From Isoetes taiwanensis (taxonomy: Eukaryota; Streptophyta; Lycopodiopsida; Isoetales; Isoetaceae), in contig JAJEKV010000090.1 in the NCBI GenBank assembly GCA_021234155.1, positions 2,844,479-2,908,478 of the forward strand: 64,000 nt of DNA, given 5' to 3'. The notes under the pieces were generated by a model. The model did no database searches, was not told where the DNA came from, and saw nothing but the letters and a program-made list of their open reading frames with translations. Both the position numbers and the translations under genes were made by a program. Each line of letters begins with the position of its first letter. The first letter of the stretch is position 1. Shown one piece after another: positions 23,232 through 35,485 of this stretch.

Positions 23232-23790
23232 TGTGACGTTCCACATATTTATATGCCTTTTTAGGTATAAATACGTGACACGTCACTATGAATAAATAAT
23301 GGTATATTAATTATTCATAAACTAAGGTTCGCTATGTTAACTCATTAGATATTAAGGTGGAAATCTAACCCTAAATCCTAATTCGAATTTAGGGCTTAAC
23401 ATAATATTAAAAAGGGTTAAAAGATTAAATTAGTTAATAATAACCAATCTAGAGTTGCCACCTGGCCCAAATCGATTGGGCAAGGCAGGCTTGCTAATTT
23501 GGGACACCCAAATTGGGGTTTGCCCCAATTCAAATTGAGGGAGATTGGTGGAGGAGGAGCTGTTGTTCAACCTTGGTTCCAGCCAGAAGGATGGAGAACC
23601 AGAGAGATGATACCGGTTAGTTTTAGCATTGCTTGTATTCTTCTGACCCTTGTTTGTAGATGGATAATTAGATTCTATTCTATGATCTATTTATGATGAT
23701 GATGGATGTTTGTATCTAATTCTGTTTTCTCTTTCTGTTCCTCTTGTGTTGTATGAGATGTGCTTTAATATAAATAACATTTGCAATTCA
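23232..23790 (+). mobile_element. LTR-like fragment
   Basis: Starts TGTGACGTTCC, the same 11 bases as the 5' end of the LTR at 38387-39886 when read on its own strand, and passes through a region resembling that LTR's middle (TTAGATTCTATTCTATG). The body is otherwise divergent and the 3' end is not visible. A (GATA)n microsatellite follows at about 23994-24023. Confidence 0.3.
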
Positions 23791-24029
23791 AGGTTCAATA
23801 AACTTGCAATATTTTCGTTTGCAGTATTTGTGGCATGGTTGGGCCAAGATTTGGGTCCTGTATCATATGGAAAATCGTATGCAAGAGGTATGTTTCGGCT
23901 GAATCGAGCTGCTTGTTGGCGGGAAAAGGTAGGCAATCGAAAATCGGGTATGCCACGTATTTTTTTTTTGGCTTGTCTGCATGCATGGTATGAGGATAGA
24001 TAGATAGATAGATAGATAGATAGTAGTTT

Positions 24030-24920
24030 GTGACCACACACCACACTACATTGCTTGATTGGGCCCTGCCCCCAACCACCTTACATTGCGTCTGTTGGGA
24101 TTTGACCCCCAACAGTACAGAGTGCGATTCTGGGCGGTCTCGAACTCGAGACCACATTGCCCAGACGCACATGGAAAGGGCTGCGCACATGGGCATGTTT
24201 CTTGGGGAGACATGTCACAGTTGCAGGTCGAAGGGGCCGCCCCTGCTCCAACGTCGAAACATAGAGGAGGTGAAGTGCACAGAGGCGCCAGATTTAGGGC
24301 TGGCCAGTTTCGATTTGTTGTTTTGACTTTCTAGGTTACCCTTTTTTTTTGAATGAGGTTCTTATGTCGCAGAAATTCTTCGATGGCGACATTCTGGCGA
24401 CATTCTGGTGAGTGTCTCAAATGCGAGTCCCGGTAGGAAGCGCGGCTATGAAGAAGTAGGCAAGAATGACCTTGGTGTGTCTGTTGTAGAAAAGAGCTGC
24501 GTAGATTGTGTAGATGGAATCCATGAAAGAACAAAGCTAGGCTGCTTTGTTTTTCAATGGATTTAATATTCAAGGGATTTAATTTTCAATGGAGTTAGCG
24601 AGACGTAGAGCCAAAGTTGATTTCCAAAAAGGGAGGGAGGAACAGAGCAACCATGCATGAGTTTCATAGCTTGGTTTTTTGAGAATTATACATTTATATT
24701 AATGGCAAGGCTTTATACTATATGTCCAATCGAGACCATAGGATTTGTCATGTTATTTTTCTGGTGAAATGTTAATACCCGTGGATCTGGAACAATGGCA
24801 GGAATATATTGCCCATCAACGACTCACAGCCAACGTTAGAAAAAAAAAACCCATAAAGAATGATAAAGGTTCAAGTATTTTTATAACATATGATTTGCAA
24901 TATATATGTGTGCAAAGTAA
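24030..24920. other. Intergenic sequence, nothing assigned
   Basis: Contains the 18-bp palindrome GGTCTCGAACTCGAGACC near 24137 and a duplicated GGCGACATTCTG near 24385. Open frames here overlap on both strands without coding character. Confidence 0.4.
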
Positions 24921-24924
24921 TCCA

Positions 24925-26426
24925 CTCCAGCACACGGCCCAATTTTCGGAATTTTCGGAGAAGGTCTAGTTCAAAGGGTTAGCATTAGAACGGTCGGGGC
25001 AGCCCGTTGCAGGGCAACCGAGCTGGCACCCTTCCCCAAGTCAAACGAGGCCAGGACCTTGCAGGGATCCCTCACAAGAGGGGAGAGTGGGACCCCAAGA
25101 GGCGGGATCAAAAAGTTCGAAAGGCGAGACCTTCCCGGCGCTCCCGTTTGCAGACGCTAATGACCACCCTCCCGAGTCCGGTTCCCCTATCCCACCGTTG
25201 GATCCTCCGTTCAGGGGCCCCTCTTCGGGAAGGCCTAAAGATTCCGTCGGTCGGGGAGAACTTGTCAAACCGCTGGGCGTCGAGGTCGACCTTGTAGAAA
25301 CCGCACTATTTTGTCGCTCGTTAAGCGGGAGGCTCGAGGAATGGCAAATCGACCGCCAAATCGTCCAGGAATGGCTAAATTACCCTAGGGAGCAAGTTAC
25401 AAGGTCGGTTTTGCAAAAGAAGGAAACACTCACGCCCCCGCATCCACATCCTAGGCCAATTGACTACGAGTGTGATGGAAGTGAGCTGCTTTGGCGCTTC
25501 TTGGAGGTCGGGTGGTCTTCCGCCCGCGGAACTTGGTCCCTGGGGCAATGTCGGCGTTTCGAGTCCATTGGCAGAGCCAAATCGGTTCGGTGAGGAGAGG
25601 TTGCCCGTCCTTCCCCAGGGCCTTGGGGAGAGGAAATTCGGGGCAAGCAGCTTCCGGAGGGATTTTAGGGTCCGCGCTCTGGCATCAACACCCCAACTCC
25701 ACTTCAAGACATGGCGCAAAGTCCGGCGAATCCGACAAGGGAGGGGGCCTCCAAACATAAACCCCGTGGGTTGCGAGGGCTCTAGAAGGGTTTACGTTTT
25801 TGGGGCCGAGCCCTAGTCTTCTAGCCCACGGAACTTGGTCTCCGGGGCAATGTCGGCGTTCCGAGTCCATTGGAAGAGCCAAATCGCGTGGTTAGGAGAG
25901 AGGAGGTTGCCCGTCCTTCCCGAGGCCTTGGGGAGAGGAAAGCCGGGGCAAGCGCCTTAGGAGGGATTTTAGGGTCCACTCTGGCGCCAACACCCCAACT
26001 TTACTTCAAGACACGACATAAAGGTCCCGCCGAATCGATAAGGAGAGGGCCTCCAAACGTAAACCCCGTGGGTTGCCGAGGCTCTAGAAGGGTTTACATT
26101 TTGGGGGCGAGTCTGGTCTGTGCGATTGGGGCGTGGCGGAAGCTGCCTTGGCCGGAGAACGCGAGCAAGGAAAAGCCCCGGAACGGAATTTGGGCCTATC
26201 CTCCTCCCGATGTGGCAATTAGAAGTCGGGGGGCGCTTTTGCAGTGGCAAGACACTCATAAATTCGTAATTAATGCATTGCACGAAAATAAATTCTGATT
26301 TTTTGCCAGCTGGATTCCTAATTCATCTCCAGCACACGGCCCAATTTTGAATTTACCGGAGAAGGTCTAGGTCAAAGGGTTAGCATTAGAACCGTCGGGG
26401 GCAGCGTTCTTGAGGCAACCGAGCTG
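24925..26426. mobile_element. GC-rich unit with about 100-bp terminal direct repeats
   Basis: The ends 24925-25025 and 26327-26426 are direct repeats (CTCCAGCACACGGCCCAATT..., GGTTAGCATTAGAA..., GCAACCGAGCTG). The 1.3 kb between them is much more GC-rich than its surroundings and holds a tandem duplication of about 300 bp (25528-25826 and 25827-26120; shared GGGGCAATGTCGGCGTT and GAGGGCTCTAGAAGG). Frames at 25087-25593 look partly coding (FCRSLSGRLEEW...) but no family is recognised. It could be a terminal-repeat retrotransposon in miniature or a host segmental repeat; termini are not TG..CA. Confidence 0.45.
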
Positions 26427-26428
26427 AT

Positions 26429-26779
26429 TTGGAAGATTTGGAAGATGCAGTTGACTTCAAGCCACAAAGAAACATAAGTTTAGTAGCTGCTTCTATCAGT
26501 CAGGTTGCAGAAAAAATCCAAGCTGACTGCCCATCACAAACTTCTAAGAATGTGCATTTGAAAGATTTAGAACATGGAAGTGTCCCATTTGTAAGAGCTA
26601 CAGGAGAGTCCAAACCACAAATAATCTCAGAAGCTGGTTCTACCAGTCCAAGTCGAAATGTCGCAGAAACCACAGGCTCCGAAATGGCAAATCGAACTGA
26701 AGAAGGTGGGATCCAACAGAAGAATGCAAAATATCTTCAAGAATCCTTCAGATCATGTTCATGCATGTATCAATGTTAG
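26429..26779 (+). CDS. Hypothetical coding fragment, about 116 codons
   Basis: An open frame beginning directly at the right edge of the GC-rich repeat unit, rich in S/E/K/Q ('DLEDAVDFKPQRN', 'AASISQVAEKIQADC') with no in-frame ATG at its start, so it would be an internal exon or captured fragment. The low-complexity, polar composition resembles a disordered protein segment. No family is recognised. Confidence 0.2.
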   Translation: MEDLEDAVDFKPQRNISLVAASISQVAEKIQADCPSQTSKNVHLKDLEHGSVPFVRATGESKPQIISEAGSTSPSRNVAETTGSEMANRTEEGGIQQKNAKYLQESFRSCSCMYQC

Positions 26780-26835
26780 ATTGTACCCAAGAGAAAATAT
26801 AACAATGTACAAAACAGAGGTTTATTGAACAAAAG

Positions 26836-27250
26836 ATCACTTGAACAATTCAGCATACTCCTCACGAGCTTGGTTTATGGTTTCCATCGTGAAGTCCTCC
26901 ACTTGTCCATCCCCTTTGAACCATAGCTCCATGTCAGTATGTCCGGCGTCGACCATGTCGGACGCTAGTATCATGTTAATGTTGTTTTTCTGTGGTGCTT
27001 CCAAACCCCGACCATCTCTTCAAGAAGCACCCTCATCATGTTAGGCAGACTCCTTTGGTCCCTAGCAATTTGGTCAGTGCCTTCTCACCAATCGCATACT
27101 TCTTTAACACCTTCATCCGATGGATCGTTGTTTCATAGTCCTCATCTTCGAAAGTGGAGGAGGGGGTTCACGGAGGATTCCCTTCCTTCTCATGCCCTCG
27201 GCGGCTCCTACACCAAGCTATAGATTAGAAAAAAGAGAAAATACAATAAA
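26836..27250 (-). pseudogene. Frameshifted coding remnant of unknown family
   Basis: On the minus strand 'TPSSTFEDEDYETTIHRMKV', 'LKKYAIGEKALTKLL', 'MMRVLLEEMVGVWKHH' and 'DMELWFKGDGQVEDF...EELFK' occur in three successive frames. This indicates one exon with two indels. It lies next to the CACTA remnant in the same orientation and may be its second gene, but the sequence does not prove this. Confidence 0.35.
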
Positions 27251-27511
27251 GTGTATAAACTTCTGAGAGTGTGCCGTACTTGTGAAGGCGGGTTCCATAT
27301 TTCTCTGCTCTTGAATCCTCATCTCCTCCGAATCTGGTTCAAGCGTGAAGCATACCTTTCATGGCCATGTATCCCAAAAGCAATAAAGAAAAAACTCTCA
27401 CAATAAGCGCAATGAAAAACTAGGATCGAGGATCGTTCAAAGCGAGTAGCGCCAATACTCAAATCATAAAAGAAATGAAAAAAAAAAGCCGGCCGATGAC
27501 ATTTAAAGGAA

Positions 27512-27605
27512 GCGAGCGTCGTTTTAAGATGTATTGGCGTCGTTTAACGGCGTTGAGGCGTCGTTTGCGGCGTCTATAACGGCGTTCTCGGTTATTGCGG
27601 CGTCG
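27512..27605. repeat. Cluster of GGCGTCGTTTAACGGCGT units
   Basis: Several copies of GTCGTTTNACGGCG-like sequence resemble the palindromes at 34165-35480. They may be the other subterminal region of the CACTA element. No CACTA terminus was found to the left. Confidence 0.4.
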
Positions 27606-28859
27606 TCGAAATTTGTTTTGTTTTTCGTATACTGAAATGCCATATATATTGCCCTATTAGTCCTCCAGCTTCTCCGCCGCCCTCCGTCCTCTGCTCCTCC
27701 GCCCTCCAGCTTCCTCCTCCTCCTCCTCCTTGTCGAGCTCCTCACCTACATCGCCATGGCGCTTCTCTCGATGCATGCCAGCGATGCGCACCGAGCCCGT
27801 GCGCGGTTCTGCCGAGCACCAGGCGCCTCCGGTCACGAGTGGCTAGAGGCGAACCTAACCCAAGAAAGGCGGAGTTCAAGCAAGCCATGACAAAGGCTGC
27901 GTGATAGGGGGCAAGAAAGACCTCATTTCAGCGTTCTTTGGGGCCGGGACCTTCCCTCAATACGGGCTCGAATGCGAAGAAATGCATGGTGAGCTTCGTT
28001 GTGCTTGGCCCGTATGCTAGAGGATAGGGGCCTTTGGGAAGAAAAACATTCTTTGAAGCCCTACTTTCAAAAGTTGCACCGGACCAACCGGGGCATGCGG
28101 GAAGTGCTCGTACATGAATTCCTTGGGGAAGCTTGACACCTGCGCGGAGGGGCTTGGATTCCATGCCGGGAGGCTTGTTACGACGGGGTGGAGGAAATCA
28201 CCGTCGAGCACCTTCCGAGCCTGCGAGTGGATCACTTGGATCTTTGATATATACCGCTAGATGTGCACCGGCATCCACTTTGTTTTGTGTATTTGAATTG
28301 TGTATGGATTTTTTATATGAATTTTGTATTTTGAAGGGAATACATATATGATTTTTGTATATGAATCTTGCATTTTGAAGGGAATCTTCACATTTTATGA
28401 TTAATTAAACATAAAGCGTGTACTCAATCGTATGTAGGACTGCTTACGATCGGGCTTGCAAGCCATAGGTCTATACTAGGCTGCCAATTAACTTGGCATA
28501 AATGTCTATGATAACCCGAAGTTGCAATACTAATGTTGCCTAATATGGTTTGTAGTATACACAAATTGCATGCCAAAGTTTTTTTCTCATTCATATGTGG
28601 GAAGAAAATATAATCATAATAAAGTAATGAAGGTTCAATCGATGGTAGTCTTCTATCATGACAATAGTCTAGCCCCCCCCCCCCCAAACCTCCCCTATTC
28701 GACCGCCATCTCTTCTTCACCTTCAAATATGCGGCGGGGGGCGAGCCTTACATGGAACTACGAACCACCACTTGATCTTGCAAAGGATGCGGAGCGAAGG
28801 TGACCTACAAAACCTCTATTACATTAGTTCCTTTGTTAATGACATATATAAATTTTATT

Positions 28860-29232
28860 GCATCCAAGTAAACATACTTGTTCACATTGCTCAACCCTCA
28901 CGAGTGTGTCTTGACCCGCGATACCGGCGAGTTGAATCTAGTGAATAGGCCACTTTCGGATCTTTGCGTGTCGTGGCATGAGCACCCGTACACACAAGAT
29001 CAAACCATTAGGCATCAAACAACATTGTTTTGAATGCACTACCGACATCAACCTCCATGATAGTCTTTATAGTACCAATCCATTCCAACATTGCCTCGAT
29101 TGGGTTTGGGTCTGCACTACCGGTCGGCAAAAGCGTACTAAACTTTGCTGATATACCACAATCATAAGTGCGTTTGCCATGATCCACACTTTGTCGTCGA
29201 AAGTGAGCACCGAGAAGACCATATTGATGCAT
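28860..29232 (-). pseudogene. CACTA transposase C-terminal region, DUF4216-like
   Basis: Reads 'YGLLGAHFRRQSV', 'IEAMLEWIGTIKTIMEVDV', 'FKTMLFDA*WFDLV'. Plant CACTA transposases carry a DUF4216 domain with a Y-G-x-L-x-x-I-x-E ... L-F-x-x-x-W-F-D signature; here a TAA interrupts it just before WFD (about 29015). Confidence 0.5.
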
Positions 29233-29308
29233 ATGAATTATACTACAAAGTAAAGGAACAAATGTTCAAAATAATATAAAAGCGAAACGCAGCGTGAATT
29301 ATATGCTA

Positions 29309-29542
29309 TTAAGTTGCACTTACAAATAGTGACACGCCTTTAGCATATGCAAATTCTTCGCTAGAAACATGTTCGCCACGTTGCCTTGCCATCTCTAGTT
29401 GTTCGAGCAGCCATTTATTGTTTATCTCACTTGGCGGAACCCTAGATGATTTGGAAGTGGTTGTTTTGCGATTCTTTTGTCGATAGCGTCTTCTCTCCTC
29501 ATCTCTCTTTATTTTTTTTCTTCCTCGTATTTTTTTATCCAT
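29309..29542 (-). pseudogene. Basic coding fragment within the CACTA element
   Basis: 78 codons: 'MDKKIRGRKKIKRDEERRRY', then 'INNKWLLEQLEMARQRGEHV'. Strongly basic N-terminal half, amphipathic end. It lies between the TNP2 and DUF4216 parts and is probably an exon of the same transposase gene. Confidence 0.35.
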
Positions 29543-29828
29543 TTCTCCATGGGGTGGAGTTGTAGATGAGAAACTTATTGACTTTTGCCCTGTTCTTCTA
29601 GTGTGAACAATTTCTTACGTGGTCTTCCTTGGGAACTTCTCCAATTATAGTTGGAGTGTCTTCATCGGTCCATAATCGTGGAGCATTGGGGTGTAGATCG
29701 CCAAGAACTTCGGTGACATAGAATAATGACTCGTGCTAACCAACCCTCGGCCATGCAACCCTCGGCCTTGCCTTCCGACGTCTGAAGTCCTTGAGGACCT
29801 TCTAAAGCGTTCTATAAGAAACATCCAT

Positions 29829-30429
29829 CTAGGATTTGTTGTGCACGCAAGCTTTACTTAGTCCACTAAATGCACTAGTAAGTGAGTTTGTATGTCGAGA
29901 AAACTTGTTGGGAATTCTTTCTCCAAAGATACAACATGCCTCAACGACCTTAGTTAGCATGTCCGCAATTTCATTTTGGGGTATCTCCTTCCTTGTAATC
30001 CATCTAAATATCATTTAAGAAAGAAAAAAGTTAAGTGAGAGTTCAGCATCGAGTGTTTTCTAAATCCGTCTGAACACGGAAAACTTCGATAGGAGACATA
30101 TTGCCGCGTAGTGGGACCGTGCCGAGCGACCCCTCGAGAACAATAGGCATAACAAAGCGCAACATCTTATGCCAATCATGAGATTTCAACCCGGTTAACT
30201 CCCCGCCGTTAGAGAAACAATTGCATAGCGAATGCATATATATCTGTCAGTCTTTATTGCCTTGATCACTTCTCGAGCGGGTTTCATACATTTTCTAGGC
30301 ACGATCCAATCCACTTGTGGCCTCATTCCTTCTCCGACATTTAACCATGCTTTAGATTTTGATCCAGCTTCTTGTAGATCTTTCGTCTTTGCATCTGTGT
30401 TCTTCGTCCGGTGACATGCCTCCAAATAG
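29829..30429 (-). pseudogene. CACTA transposase segment downstream of the TNP2 core
   Basis: 'GGELTGLKSHDWHKMLRFVM' (about 30190) matches the conserved L-K-S-H-D-W/C-H stretch that follows the TNP2 domain in CACTA transposases. Flanking frames are shifted and stopped. Confidence 0.55.
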
Positions 30430-30618
30430 GCGGCGAAACGTTTTTAAAGATGTGCATGGGATCAAGAAGATGATGGATCTTCAATTTGTCCAATAGGTTA
30501 GAAGGATGCTTTCCACTTCATTCCCTTAACCTTATTTCCTTGGCATCCCACATGTTACCCCAATCTCTCATTGTCAACCTTTTGGGAGGCTCTTGATTGC
30601 AATGTTTTTCTCTTGGAC

Positions 30619-31507
30619 CTACGTATCGAAGTCGATTTTCCATTGGCGGATATCTCTTGAAGTTTGCATAGACATTTTTGTGCAATGCCGTTGGACCGGC
30701 GAGAGTTCAAGCTGTTCAAACCCACACAAGTGACATGCATATCCGGACACTTGGAGTCGAGAGAGTTCATACAAACCAGGCCAATCTTTCGTTGTCCACA
30801 TTAAGATTGCTCTCAAGGTAAATCTTCGTTCAAAGACGAAATTCTCTTGAGACATCGTAAACTTCAATACCTTCACTCCACAATGTCAAAAGCTCATCAA
30901 TAACTATTTTCAGATACGGATCTAGACTTTCCGGCTTCTTCGGTCCTGGAACTAATAGTACTACCATTAAATGGCTAGTCTTCATGAGTAACCACAGTGG
31001 TAAATTATAGGTTATCAACACTACTGGCCAAGTTGACCACGCGGCCGATTGACGTCCATAAGGATTAACACCATCCGTTGCCAACTCTAATCTGAGATTT
31101 CGTGGCTCTCTTCCAAATTCCGGCCATGTTTCATCAATATGCTTCCATTGCTTGCAGTCACTAACCACGTGGAGTACATTGTCACTCGACGCATTAGCGG
31201 CACACCAACCCATGAGCGAAGCTAGAGATTCACATCGAAACAATAGCCTTATGCGAGGGATCAATGGAAAGTAGCGAACCACCTTCATCGGGACGGTCTT
31301 TCCCTTGGCATCTGCGTTGTACCTAGAGGCACCACATTTAGGGCATGTTTCTGTGTTCTTGTAGATGTCATTCGGATAATATACCATGCAATCATTTGGA
31401 CAAGCGTGAATCTTATGGTAGCCTAAACCAGTAGCTGCCAATATAGTTTTTATTTCATTGCAACTTTTGGGCATAGTGTTCCCTTGTGGGAGTATTTTCT
31501 CTTGCAA
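30619..31507 (-). pseudogene. TNP2-type transposase core
   Basis: The clearest transposase sequence in the window: 'LGYHKIHACPNDCMVYY', 'CPKCGASRYN', 'VRYFPLIPRIRLLF', 'RNLRLELATDGVNPYG', 'WPVVLITYNLPLWLLMK', 'LLVPGPKKPESLDPYLKIVI' and 'LWSEGIEVYDV'. These are the diagnostic motifs of the TNP2 family (PF02992), including the zinc-binding C-x2-C. The frame breaks at about 30836 after 'YDVSREFRL' and resumes shifted with 'FTLRAILMWTTKDWPG'. Confidence 0.85.
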
Positions 31508-31662
31508 TAACCTGTATAAAACAGACCTTTACGTATACATTCAACTACAAATTCAATAAGTCAAGTGATTGCAATTGTACTTACTCTAACAAAGCCGTAA
31601 CACTGGCATTGCTCCATTTGAATTTGGCTTGAAGGTTTAATATCAATAAAGATGTCGCCAAT

Positions 31663-31911
31663 CTAGATATGCTTGCACTGGATATAATGCTTTATCGCCT
31701 CCTCCAATAAAGCGTGATCTTCATGACCATCGTTAGGAGTATTTATATCGTCATCTAGGTCATTGTCGAAGATTGGGCCAAATGCATCTAACATGTCGGC
31801 TATGGGTTCCTCAACTTCCATGAAGTCGTCCACAGGGGCATTGTCGTCATCTTCATCATCGTATTCCTGTTCATCTTCATCATTGTACTCTTCATTATGC
31901 ATTGTGCCCAT
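31663..31911 (-). pseudogene. CACTA transposase acidic N-terminal segment
   Basis: A D/E-rich run (about residues 8-30) is followed by 'DDFMEVEEPIADMLDAFG' and 'ALLEEAIKHYIQCKHI', the usual region between the transposase-associated domain and the TNP2 core. The next in-frame stop (31660) and the junction to the TNP2 exon are not intact. Confidence 0.5.
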
Positions 31912-32189
31912 GTTTGTACCATTTGCTCAATGTATTCTAATTCTCGCTATCATAATGACTTTTGATGTCGCCAATTCGATGCGCTTGGATGTGGTCTCAT
32001 ATCCACTTGCCTACCCTCGCACGTCGGATTAAAGCGAAATATATCGTGATTGATACATGCATTGAGAGCCCGTGTTTGTTAAATTTTAAGCATTTAATAC
32101 TTGAAAGCGAAATATAAAATTTTATGTCATAATCAAAGCATATATTGAAGATATAATACACATTTATCTTCAATATATGCAATCTCATT

Positions 32190-32275
32190 CCAAGAGAAGA
32201 AGAATTCGAAGAATTCGAAAAAAGAAGAAGAAGAAGAAGAAGAATTCGAAGAAGAAGAAGAAGAAGAAGAAGGGT
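32190..32275. repeat. (GAA)n microsatellite
   Basis: Interrupted GAAGAA tract with GAATTC breaks, within the CACTA remnant. Confidence 0.85.
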
Positions 32276-33229
32276 GCATTCCGACGAAAATTATATGAGT
32301 AATTTGAGTACATCATCAAAAGGACCTCGGTATTGGTTTACCATATTCATATTCAATGAACAATTCATCACCAATACACAAAGTTTTTATAGCATAAACC
32401 ATGATATATCTCCGTCAATTTTCGCCTAAAAAAATCTTCTTGGTCTTTGTTTGCCTCGACAAATTCACAATTGGTAGCTTCAGGATTCTCGATAGAGCTA
32501 TTAATAAAAAAACAAGGTTTCCATGCTGGCGAGGGGGCGACCATCAATATATGTGAAGCTTTGCGTAGTCACCGGGCTTGGATATTGTTCGTGCATTTGA
32601 ATTTAGGCCATAGATGAGCATGCGCATGCGATGCTTACTCAATTTATGCCAAGTGTCGAGTTATATTCGGGACCTACATATGGCATTAAAGGAACGATCG
32701 TACCATCTTTGACTTTTGTATTCGTCATAATATATAATCGAGGCCAGCAGCCAAAGGGGACCCGACTATTTTTAATCATGTCTTGCCTACCCCAAATATA
32801 TAAATTGCTCCCCATAAATAATTGGCTTGCCTCTAGGCCATGCATTGAATTTCTTACGATCTTTTATACGTAAGGGCTGGACCAAATGGACTAGTGAAGG
32901 TGGAAGATTATTTTCTTCTACATGATCTAGTACATTCAATTTTGATGAACATTGTCATTCCCTCCAATCTTGGCAGCGGCCATTGCACGACGAGTTCTAT
33001 CACGTAATGGGATACTCTTTGAGGAAGTTGATGGCTTTCTTTTGTAGGGTTTTCTATGAACGCATTCATAGTATCAACATCATCTACTTCCAATGACAAC
33101 ATAACCCCAAAATCTATATCTTTGCTTCGAGCTCACTTCATTCTCAATTTCTTCCTAACAAAATACAAGCAAACTAAGTTAAGGCGTCGATTCAAGTACA
33201 TGAGAGTAGTTGATTCGAGTTCATGAGAT

Positions 33230-33400
33230 TCGTGTATTATACCTCGTTGGAATATCCCACATGTGCGTCAGAAACCTTTGGATTTGTCGGGCATTCACCA
33301 TATTTGTCAACATGGTCGGGGGCGGTCTTTCTCATCCGTTTTATTTGTCCTTTGCACATCGAACAATTGCAATATAACCGCCTCTGTCAAGTACAACAAA
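33230..33400 (-). pseudogene. CACTA N-terminal cysteine-rich exon
   Basis: Minus strand: 'RRLYCNCSMCKGQIKRM' then 'DHVDKYGECPTNPKVSDAHV', a C-x-C-x2-C-x-G ... H-x2-K-Y-G arrangement like the N-terminal transposase-associated zinc region of CACTA proteins. A GT donor follows 'GYSNE'. Confidence 0.4.
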
Positions 33401-34159
33401 AAAAAAAAAAGTAACATCAAGATATAAAGTTAACTAATCATTGAAACATGTTTATGGTACATACATGGTGACATTCATTTCATGCACACCACCAAAGCCT
33501 CTAGGAAGACTCGGTCCCTTTGGGTCTAATTGGACTATTTGTGGCAATTGTTGGGGTAACATTCTTGCGCAAGTCGCCGTGTAACTTTCTCAAAGCTTTC
33601 TGTCTCACTTTACGTTCAAATTCCTTCTAACAATAAAAATATTAATAAAAAACCATGTAATAATATAATAAATATAAATATCCATGTTTTTTTTTAGATT
33701 TTATCAAATGTTTCTTCTTAAGATTCAGATTCATACAACGTTTATGATATTTAGAAAGCATTTGATTGAAGGGTGCTGAACTTGGAGATACATCTAGTCC
33801 TCTCCATTTGAAATGGAGTCGACCAGTACCTTATTCACGCAACCTTTCAAATCTTTTGTAATCTATGAAGATTGAAACTTCTGTTCTAAGGTGCATAAAC
33901 CCGATACATCTAGTCTTCTCCATTCGGGATGGAGCCGACCAGTACCTTGATCATGCATCCCTCAAGTTTTTAACATACTTTCAAGATTCAATCTTCTAAT
34001 CTATTAGCATTTGGAGGTGTTTAACTCTAAAACCACAAAGATTAACAAATTAGCAGAGATCTTACCTTATGAAGACCCACGGGCGCAAAAAAATCCGAAA
34101 CAAACGAGTCAAAATAACAAAGGAATGGTAAATAACCCGAGCGGTCGGGTTCCCGCCAT

Positions 34160-35485
34160 ATTTAACGTCGTTTATCGACGTCTGTGTGACGTCGTTTAAC
34201 GACGCTAAGCTGACGTGTCCTGACACCCAGGCATGCCACGTCAGCTTGGGGCGTCTGATGCCCCCTCATATGCCACGTCAGATGATCATAACGTCGTTTA
34301 ACGACGTCAAATGATCATAACGTCGTTAAACGACCAACTGTGATTGTTTAACATAACAGAAACAACATACAATACAAATAACACAAATAAATAAAAAAAC
34401 TGATTGTTCCCATTCATAAAATAAGCTTATACAACGACAACACAAATAGATAAAAAAACTTATTGTTTCCATTCATAAAAAAAAGCTTATACATTACTTA
34501 TGTCCATCCTGAGGACGTGACAGTTTGATGCAACCATTTGCATCATTATCTGCACCATTAATGTCGTTTTCTCTTTGTTTGGCTCGGTGAGCCATTCTAC
34601 CAGTCGTTCCCCGCATGGAACGCCAGATGTTAGTGCAATCAGAAGCTCCTTTTCACTCATCTTTGCCACGATGGTGAAGGGAGGGTTCTCAGCGGGAGAA
34701 GCAGGGGGGTTGCTGGAGTTGTCTTCCCTTGGAGGAGGAGGATTACTGCTAGAAGGAACATATCGCACGAAGGTGGTCTTCAACTGCCGGACCATTATAG
34801 CAAGATAGGGAAGAACACTCAAAAGATAAGAATAACAGCAGCTACTGATGGATCCACTTATAACGTGGATGTAGGGTTAGGGTTAGGGTTAGGGTTTTTA
34901 TTTGGCAAAAAAAAAATAATTTCCTCTGTGTGACGTCGTTTAACGACGTCGAGGCTGACGTGTCCTGACACGCAGGCAGGCCAGCTTGGCACCAGCACCA
35001 TGCCAAGCAGGCAGACGTGACACGTCAGCGTTGTGCAACGTCGTTCAACGACATTTTGGTGGCGCGTCTTGACACACAAGCAGGCCAGCTTTGCACGGGC
35101 ACAATGCCACGCAGGCCGTAGCGACACGTCAGCTCTGCGCCACGTCGTTGAACGACGTCAAGCGGACGTGTCTTGACACGCAGCCTGCCAGCTTTGCACC
35201 AGCACCATGCCACGGAGGCCAACATGAGACGTCAGCTTTGTGTGACGTCGTTCAACGACGGCACGCTGGCGCGTCTTGACACGCAGGCTGCCAGCTTGGC
35301 AACAGCCCATTTCCACGCAGGACGCGGCGCGACGTCAGCTCTGTGAGACGTCGTTCAACGACGTTCAGCTGACGTGTTTTGACACGCAGGCCTGCCAGCT
35401 TGGCAGCAGTACCATGCCACGCAGGCCAATCCGACACGTCAGCCCTGATAAACGTCGTTGAATGGTCGAAACGTCGTTGAAGGTC
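34160..35485. repeat. CACTA subterminal repeats, 104-bp tandem units
   Basis: The palindrome ACGTCGTTNAACGACGT recurs at about 34165, 34189, 34289, 34319, 34931, 35037, 35140, 35243, 35347 and 35451. From 34931 on the spacing is constant at about 104 bp, each unit also carrying GCTGACGTGTC and GACACGTCAG in inverted orientation. Such arrays bind the small transposase partner in other CACTA elements. TTAGGG-like repeats (34867-34893) interrupt the array. Confidence 0.75.

Noticed and set aside
24137-24155. GGTCTCGAACTCGAGACC as a pol III B box
   Set aside because: No A box at suitable distance on either strand.
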